DNA of 64,000 nucleotides, taken from UBA1479 sp040218445 (GTDB lineage: Bacteria > Pseudomonadota > Alphaproteobacteria > Rhodospirillales > Casp-alpha2). The stretch covers positions 35,090 to 99,089 of the forward strand of contig JAVJRK010000008.1 of NCBI GenBank assembly GCA_040218445.1, written 5' to 3'. Under the pieces are notes generated by a model, which was given only the letters and a program-made list of their open reading frames with translations, was not told where the DNA came from and searched no databases. Below, piece by piece: positions 60,004 to 64,000 of the stretch (position 1 is its first letter; every line of letters starts with the position of its first letter). The translations under genes were made by a program, and so were the position numbers.

Positions 60004-61683
60004 ATGGCCAGCTATCAGTATTCCTATGTGATGAAAGACGTCCGCAAGGTATTTCCCGGCGGACGCGAGATCCTCAAGGGTCTGACCCTGTCGTTCCTGC
60101 CGACCGCCAAGATCGGCGTGCTGGGCGTCAACGGGGCCGGTAAATCGACCCTGCTGAAAATCATGGCGGGCAAGGACACGGATTATTCCGGCGAAGCCTG
60201 GGCCGCCGAAGGGGCCCGCGTGGGTTATCTGGAGCAGGAACCCCACCTTGACCCCAAGCTGACAGTCGAGGAAAACGTCATGTCCGGCCTGGGCGAGGTC
60301 AAAGACCTGGTCGACCGCTTCAACGAGCTTTCCGCCAAGTTCGCCGAGCCCATGGACGACGACGAAATGAACACGTTGCTGGCCGAACAGGGCGAGCTGC
60401 AGGAAAAGATCGACGCCGTCAACGGATGGGAGCTGGAACGCACCATCGAGATCGCCATGGACGCCCTGCGCTGCCCGCCGGGCAATGCAGACGTGACCAA
60501 GCTGTCGGGCGGCGAACGCCGCCGCGTGGCGCTGTGCCGCCTGTTGCTGCAAAAGCCGGAAATTCTGCTGCTGGATGAGCCGACCAACCATCTGGATGCG
60601 GAAAGCGTGGCCTGGCTGGAACGGTTCCTGGCCGATTACGACGGCACGGTCATGATCGTGACCCACGACCGCTATTTCCTGGACAATGTGACCGGCTGGA
60701 TTCTGGAACTCGACCGCGGCCAGGGCATTCCCTACGAAGGCAACTATTCCAGTTGGCTGGAACAGAAGCAGAAGCGCCTGATGCAGGAAGAGCGCGAGGA
60801 ATCGGCCCGTCAGCGCACCCTGAAACAGGAACTGGAATGGATCAGGCAGTCGCCGCGCGCCCGCCAGGACAAATCCAAGGCCCGTATCGCCCGCTATGAA
60901 GACCTGGTCGCCCAGTCCGAGGAAAAGGTCATGGGCACGGCCTCGATCATTATTCCGCCGGCACCGCGCCTGGGTGATCTGGTGATCGAATTCGATCACC
61001 TGAAGAAAGGCTTCGAAGACCGGCTGTTGGTCGAAGACCTGTCCGCCAAGATCCCGCCGGGCGCCATCGTCGGCATCGTCGGCGCCAACGGTGCCGGCAA
61101 GACGACCCTGTTCCGCATGATCACCGATCAGGAAAAACCCGACGACGGTACCGTGCGCGTGGGCGATACGGTCGTGCTCGGCTATGTCGACCAAAGCCGC
61201 GACACATTGGGCGACGATAAGACCGTGTGGGAGGAAATCTCCGGCGGCAACGACGAAATCGAATTGGGCAAACGGGCCATGCAGTCCCGCGCCTATGTGG
61301 CGCAGTTCAACTTCAAGGGCGGCGACCAGCAGAAAAAGGTCGGCCAGCTTTCCGGCGGGGAGCGCAACCGCGTGCACCTGGCCAAGATGCTGCTGTCCGG
61401 CGCCAACGTGCTGCTGCTGGATGAACCGACCAACGACCTGGACGTGGACACGCTCCGCGCCCTCGAAGAAAGCTTGGGCGATTTCGCCGGCTGCGTCCTG
61501 ATCACCTCGCACGACCGCTGGTTCCTGGACCGGCTGGCAACCCACATCATCGCGTTCGAAGGCAACAGCGAAGTCGTGTGGTTCGAAGGCAACTACGAAG
61601 CCTATGAAGAAGACAAGAAACGCAGGCTGGGTGACGCGGCCCTGGAGCCCCACCGTATCAAGTACAAGAAGCTGACGCGGTAG
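60004..61683 (+). CDS. ettA: EttA: energy-dependent translational throttle (ABC-F ATPase)
   Basis: A 559-residue soluble ABC-F protein, the usual EttA length. The first ATPase has GVNGAGKST and LSGGERRRVAL with Walker B LLLDEPTNHLD; the second has GANGAGKTT, LSGGERNRVHLA and LLLDEPTNDLD. Between them is the charged PtIM-type linker (about residues 245-320, EQKQKRLMQEEREESARQR). The start MASYQYSYVMKDVRK is the family N-terminus. EttA binds the ribosomal E site and gates the first elongation step by ATP/ADP ratio. Confidence 0.93.
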   Translation: MASYQYSYVMKDVRKVFPGGREILKGLTLSFLPTAKIGVLGVNGAGKSTLLKIMAGKDTDYSGEAWAAEGARVGYLEQEPHLDPKLTVEENVMSGLGEVKDLVDRFNELSAKFAEPMDDDEMNTLLAEQGELQEKIDAVNGWELERTIEIAMDALRCPPGNADVTKLSGGERRRVALCRLLLQKPEILLLDEPTNHLDAESVAWLERFLADYDGTVMIVTHDRYFLDNVTGWILELDRGQGIPYEGNYSSWLEQKQKRLMQEEREESARQRTLKQELEWIRQSPRARQDKSKARIARYEDLVAQSEEKVMGTASIIIPPAPRLGDLVIEFDHLKKGFEDRLLVEDLSAKIPPGAIVGIVGANGAGKTTLFRMITDQEKPDDGTVRVGDTVVLGYVDQSRDTLGDDKTVWEEISGGNDEIELGKRAMQSRAYVAQFNFKGGDQQKKVGQLSGGERNRVHLAKMLLSGANVLLLDEPTNDLDVDTLRALEESLGDFAGCVLITSHDRWFLDRLATHIIAFEGNSEVVWFEGNYEAYEEDKKRRLGDAALEPHRIKYKKLTR

Positions 61684-61773
61684 CCTATGTGCAGGCACTC
61701 AATATTGAAGGTGTAGGTTGTTCAATAAAGCGGTAGATTCCCCATCACTGTTCGTTCCCCGAAGGAATAAGTC

Positions 61774-61881
61774 ATGGATATTTCTACGATACTTTCTTCT
61801 CTTACTTCTGCGACAACTTTGGCCAAAAGTTTACGGGATTATCCCTTTGAAGCAGGTATTGCCTTGCGCGACTCGCGTTGA
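61774..61881 (+). CDS. Very small protein, 35 residues, hypothetical
   Basis: The frame MDISTILSSLTSATTLAKSL... has 35 codons with GAAGGAAT six bases before the ATG, a better ribosome site than any of the following genes has. It overlaps the region just before the gene at 61911. It resembles the N-terminus of short helical phage-type proteins and might be a truncated remnant or a leader peptide of the cassette. Confidence 0.4.
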   Translation: MDISTILSSLTSATTLAKSLRDYPFEAGIALRDSR

Positions 61882-61910
61882 GTGGCGTTGCGTGTCTACA
61901 ATCGGCGGTT

Positions 61911-62426
61911 ATGCCGCTGCTGCCAGAAACATACCGCGCCCCCAAGCGCATCGTGACATTTTCGGACCTAGATTGGGTTGAAGGCGAAAATGGCCGGGTG
62001 AGTGCCGTGCTTCCTCTTGAAGACCAGCTAGGCGTCACGCCGGAGGGCTTGTTGTTTCGGGCGCGGGCGCTCAAGGACAGGCCGGACGAAGAGGTGATGC
62101 TGCAAATTGAGTTCCCTCATGCTCAGGATCGGCACGACAATGCTATCGAGCGAATTGATTGGCGCCCTCTACACCGACACAACAACAGAGGAAAGGGGCC
62201 AGCCAATCTTCGCCATATCTGGCAAGAGCACACCCACCGACACAGTTTCGATTTGAATTGGCTTGAAGATGAGGAGCGGATGCGGAAAACCAACCTACCC
62301 ATTGCAGAGCCAGTCACGGATGATCCGAAGAATTTCTCGGAACTTCTTGAGTTTGCGGAGAAATGCTTTAGAATCAGCAATATAAGGGATTTAGCGCCCC
62401 CTCCTTGGGAGAAAAAACTGTTATGA
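61911..62426 (+). CDS. Hypothetical protein, first main gene of the right-end cassette
   Basis: A 171-residue soluble protein of no recognised family. It starts MPLLPETYRAPKRIVTF and has a basic/His-rich core (RIDWRPLHRHNNRGKG, then WQEHTHRHSFDLNW) that looks like a binding or nuclease-type patch, then a C-terminal helix. A TTG at 61878 would extend it by 11 residues. Its stop overlaps the next ATG (ATGA), so the two are coupled. A toxin-like role is a guess from the arrangement only. Confidence 0.6.
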   Translation: MPLLPETYRAPKRIVTFSDLDWVEGENGRVSAVLPLEDQLGVTPEGLLFRARALKDRPDEEVMLQIEFPHAQDRHDNAIERIDWRPLHRHNNRGKGPANLRHIWQEHTHRHSFDLNWLEDEERMRKTNLPIAEPVTDDPKNFSELLEFAEKCFRISNIRDLAPPPWEKKLL

Positions 62427-63184
62427 TTGGGGCACTTGTCACGGACCAAGCCACGTCATTTCGCGACCTGATCGACAGCGTTGCGCGTCAACTTGTGTCC
62501 GTTTCCCATGATGCCGGCCGCTCATTTATCAGCACTCCACTTATGTACCCATCAGGGTCCTCGGTAGTTATTCGCATTGAAGATGCTGGCCGCGACTTTC
62601 TTGTGACGGACTTTGGTTCTGGTTATGAGGAGGCCTCCATGCTTGGGGCCGCCAACATCTATGCCAGACATGCGAAAGGCATCGCAGAGCACGCTGGCGT
62701 AGGGTTTGATAGCCACTCGTTTTTCCTTCTGAGAGTTAGCCGCGAACAACTGGCTGGGGCGGTTGCCGCAGTAGCAAACTGCTCGCAAGAGGCCGTTAAT
62801 GTAGCCGCATATAAGATCGCGGAGCGCAAACGAAAGGACGCATCGGAAGTGCTGTATAAGCGCCTCGTCGCAGTATTTGCCCCGCCAAAGGTTGCCAAAG
62901 ACGTTCCTATAATTGGGCAATCGAATACCGAATGGCATGTTGCGGCAATGGTGCGTGGAGAGCATCAGACGGCAATCTTTGAACCCGTCACTGCTCACCA
63001 CACCTCTATTTTTGCGGCATCAACTAAGTTCCACGACATCGCGGCCATAGAAGCCGCCCCGGCCAGAATTGCGGTCGTTAGAAAGAAGGCAGATCTTAAG
63101 ACCTACCTTGCGGTCCTATCGCAAGCAGCTACCGTGATTGAGCGAGACGCCCCAGACAATGCGTATCAAAGTCTAGCGGCTTAG
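62423..63184 (+). CDS. DUF1828-like protein of the right-end cassette
   Basis: A 253-residue soluble protein. The N-terminal half has ISTPLMYPSGSSVVIRIED, then FLVTDFGSGYEEA, a pattern like the N-terminal DUF1828 domain of small defence- or prophage-linked proteins. The rest is helical with a central acid/base segment (AERKRKDASEVLYKRLV). The start at 62423 overlaps the upstream stop by four bases. Lower GC and more uneven codon use than the rest of the window suggest recent gain. Function unknown. Confidence 0.6.
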   Translation: MIGALVTDQATSFRDLIDSVARQLVSVSHDAGRSFISTPLMYPSGSSVVIRIEDAGRDFLVTDFGSGYEEASMLGAANIYARHAKGIAEHAGVGFDSHSFFLLRVSREQLAGAVAAVANCSQEAVNVAAYKIAERKRKDASEVLYKRLVAVFAPPKVAKDVPIIGQSNTEWHVAAMVRGEHQTAIFEPVTAHHTSIFAASTKFHDIAAIEAAPARIAVVRKKADLKTYLAVLSQAATVIERDAPDNAYQSLAA

Positions 63185-63192
63185 AGGTTCAA

Positions 63193-63381
63193 ATGCTGAC
63201 ATTGGCCCAGGCGATTCGAGACGGCAGACTAGAGGACTTCATTGAAGAACAGGAAGCCCGTGGCCTGCCGCCCGTTGAAAAATCCAAGCTTGAATCGGCT
63301 TTGGCGAGGGCCATTAAACCGCCCCAACCAGAAGATCAAACATCGCGTTCTGTTTCTCGCGGTGGTTCGAGCGGAAAGTAA
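63193..63381 (+). CDS. Small protein, probably truncated by the insertion element
   Basis: A 62-residue frame that begins MLTLAQAIRDGRLEDFIEEQEARGLPPVEKSKLE, a plausible helical start, nine bases after the DUF1828-like gene. From about codon 41 the sequence is the exact opposite strand of the end of the IS1595-type transposase (63314-63381). Its basic, Ser-rich tail (RSVSRGGSSGK) is therefore probably not native, and the true gene is likely cut off. Confidence 0.5.
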   Translation: MLTLAQAIRDGRLEDFIEEQEARGLPPVEKSKLESALARAIKPPQPEDQTSRSVSRGGSSGK

Positions 63382-64000
63382 ACTCTTTCAGATAGCGGTC
63401 CATGTACTTCGCGCTGATGTGAACGTGCGTCGAGCGGATCGAAGCCTTGAACAGTTTCCAGAAGCTTTCGACGTGATTGACATGATGGAACGCATCATGC
63501 CGGTAGTCGTAATACGACCACTCCTTGGCACCGTGTTTCACTGACCCGTGCTTGTACCCGTCGCCGTCCAGTAATCCGTAAGACATGAGTTCATCCGTGG
63601 AAACGGTCGAACCCGGCTCCACGTTACGAAGGGTCGCCTCGCGAAGCGTGACCTTTTTGACATTCGGAATGATTTCCGTGGTCATGCGGCCTTCACGCTC
63701 TTTCATTCCGAATACAATGGTCTTGCCTTCGGCGCCACGACCGCGCTTGCCGCCAGACCGCTTGCCACCGACATACGCCTCGTCCAGTTCGATATGGCCG
63801 CGCAGCATTTCAAAGCCGTCAGCCTTCGCCATCAGTTGCCGGATTTGCTGGCCCATGCGCCAGGCGGTCTTGTAGGTCACGCCAAGCATTCTATGAAGCT
63901 GATGAGCGCTCATTCCTTTTTTGCTGGACGCCATCAGTTGATAGGCCAGAACCCATTTGTGCAGCGGCACCTTTGAGCGTTCAAAGATAGTGCCCACGGT
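63314..64000 (-). mobile_element. IS1595-family transposase, 5' end beyond the window
   Basis: At least 229 residues, open past base 64000 (the frame continues upstream of TVGTIFERSKVPLHKW). ISXO2/IS1595-type signatures: SKKGMSAHQLHRMLGVTYKTAWRMGQQIR (helix-turn-helix-like), HIELDEAYVGGKR (first Asp), STDELMSYG (second Asp) and HVNHVESFWKLFK (third acidic/Asn site). The usual full length is about 300 residues with an N-terminal zinc-binding part, which must lie to the right. The end ...LLVGAV is typical. Terminal inverted repeats and target duplication could not be identified with only one end in view. Confidence 0.85.

Overview
The window reads as chromosomal DNA of a GC-rich, free-living alphaproteobacterium. 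A Rhodospirillales-like, probably marine or aquatic heterotroph is my best guess. The reasons are the assimilatory nitrate operon with NasS/NasT control, a tripartite tricarboxylate (TTT) transporter, many CoA-transferase/CoA-lyase/crotonase genes and two-partner secretion. This placement is inference from gene content; no rRNA, tRNA or CRISPR array was seen.

Layout. 1-4.6 kb: end of an APC-type permease, then a minus-strand run of exported or membrane redox proteins (two c-type cytochromes, a PepSY-like protein, an ICMT-like methyltransferase, a DUF2933-like His-rich membrane protein, a SoxW-like thioredoxin and a YVTN beta-propeller protein), preceded by a block of inverted repeats. 5.2-11.1 kb: two-partner secretion pair TpsB/TpsA with a LuxR-type regulator. 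11.6-21.4 kb: TctABC transporter, a GntR/FCD regulator with a palindromic operator, a class III CoA-transferase, crotonases, an MFS transporter, an SDR and a broken catalase-like pseudogene. 21.5-22.2 kb: nickel/cobalt permease. 22.2-35.6 kb: nitrate assimilation locus on the minus strand, in transcription order nasT-nasS-leader-nrtA-nrtB-nrtCD-nirB-nirD-nasA-cysG.

35.8-51.6 kb: carbon-metabolism genes (3-hydroxyacyl-CoA dehydrogenase, CoA-transferase, a CitE-CaiB fusion, serine dehydratase, mitochondrial-type aconitase, D-2-hydroxyacid dehydrogenase, SDR, two LysR regulators) interleaved with a metallophosphoesterase fusion, YaiI and an LpxR-type lipid A deacylase. Four convergent pairs here share exactly 4 bp at their stop codons. 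51.8-61.7 kb: small membrane proteins, a TPR protein, a sodium:solute symporter, a CBS-DUF294 signalling protein, an aldo/keto reductase, a membrane-anchored DnaQ-type exonuclease and EttA. 61.8-64 kb: a small cassette of unknown genes bounded by an IS1595-family transposase that runs off the window.

The best-supported regulatory unit is the 370-bp leader in front of nrtA. It holds a sigma-54-type promoter, a hairpin with an ANTAR-type hexaloop (A at position 1, G at 4) and a terminator-like stem with a U-rich tail that uses the same bases as the hairpin. Together with NasS and NasT just upstream this makes a complete nitrate-controlled antitermination circuit. Other points of interest are the CitE-CaiB fusion behind a perfect 16-bp palindrome, the metallophosphoesterase fusion, the unusual TpsA C-terminus, and the unknown cassette at the right end, whose last gene seems to have been rewritten by the insertion element.
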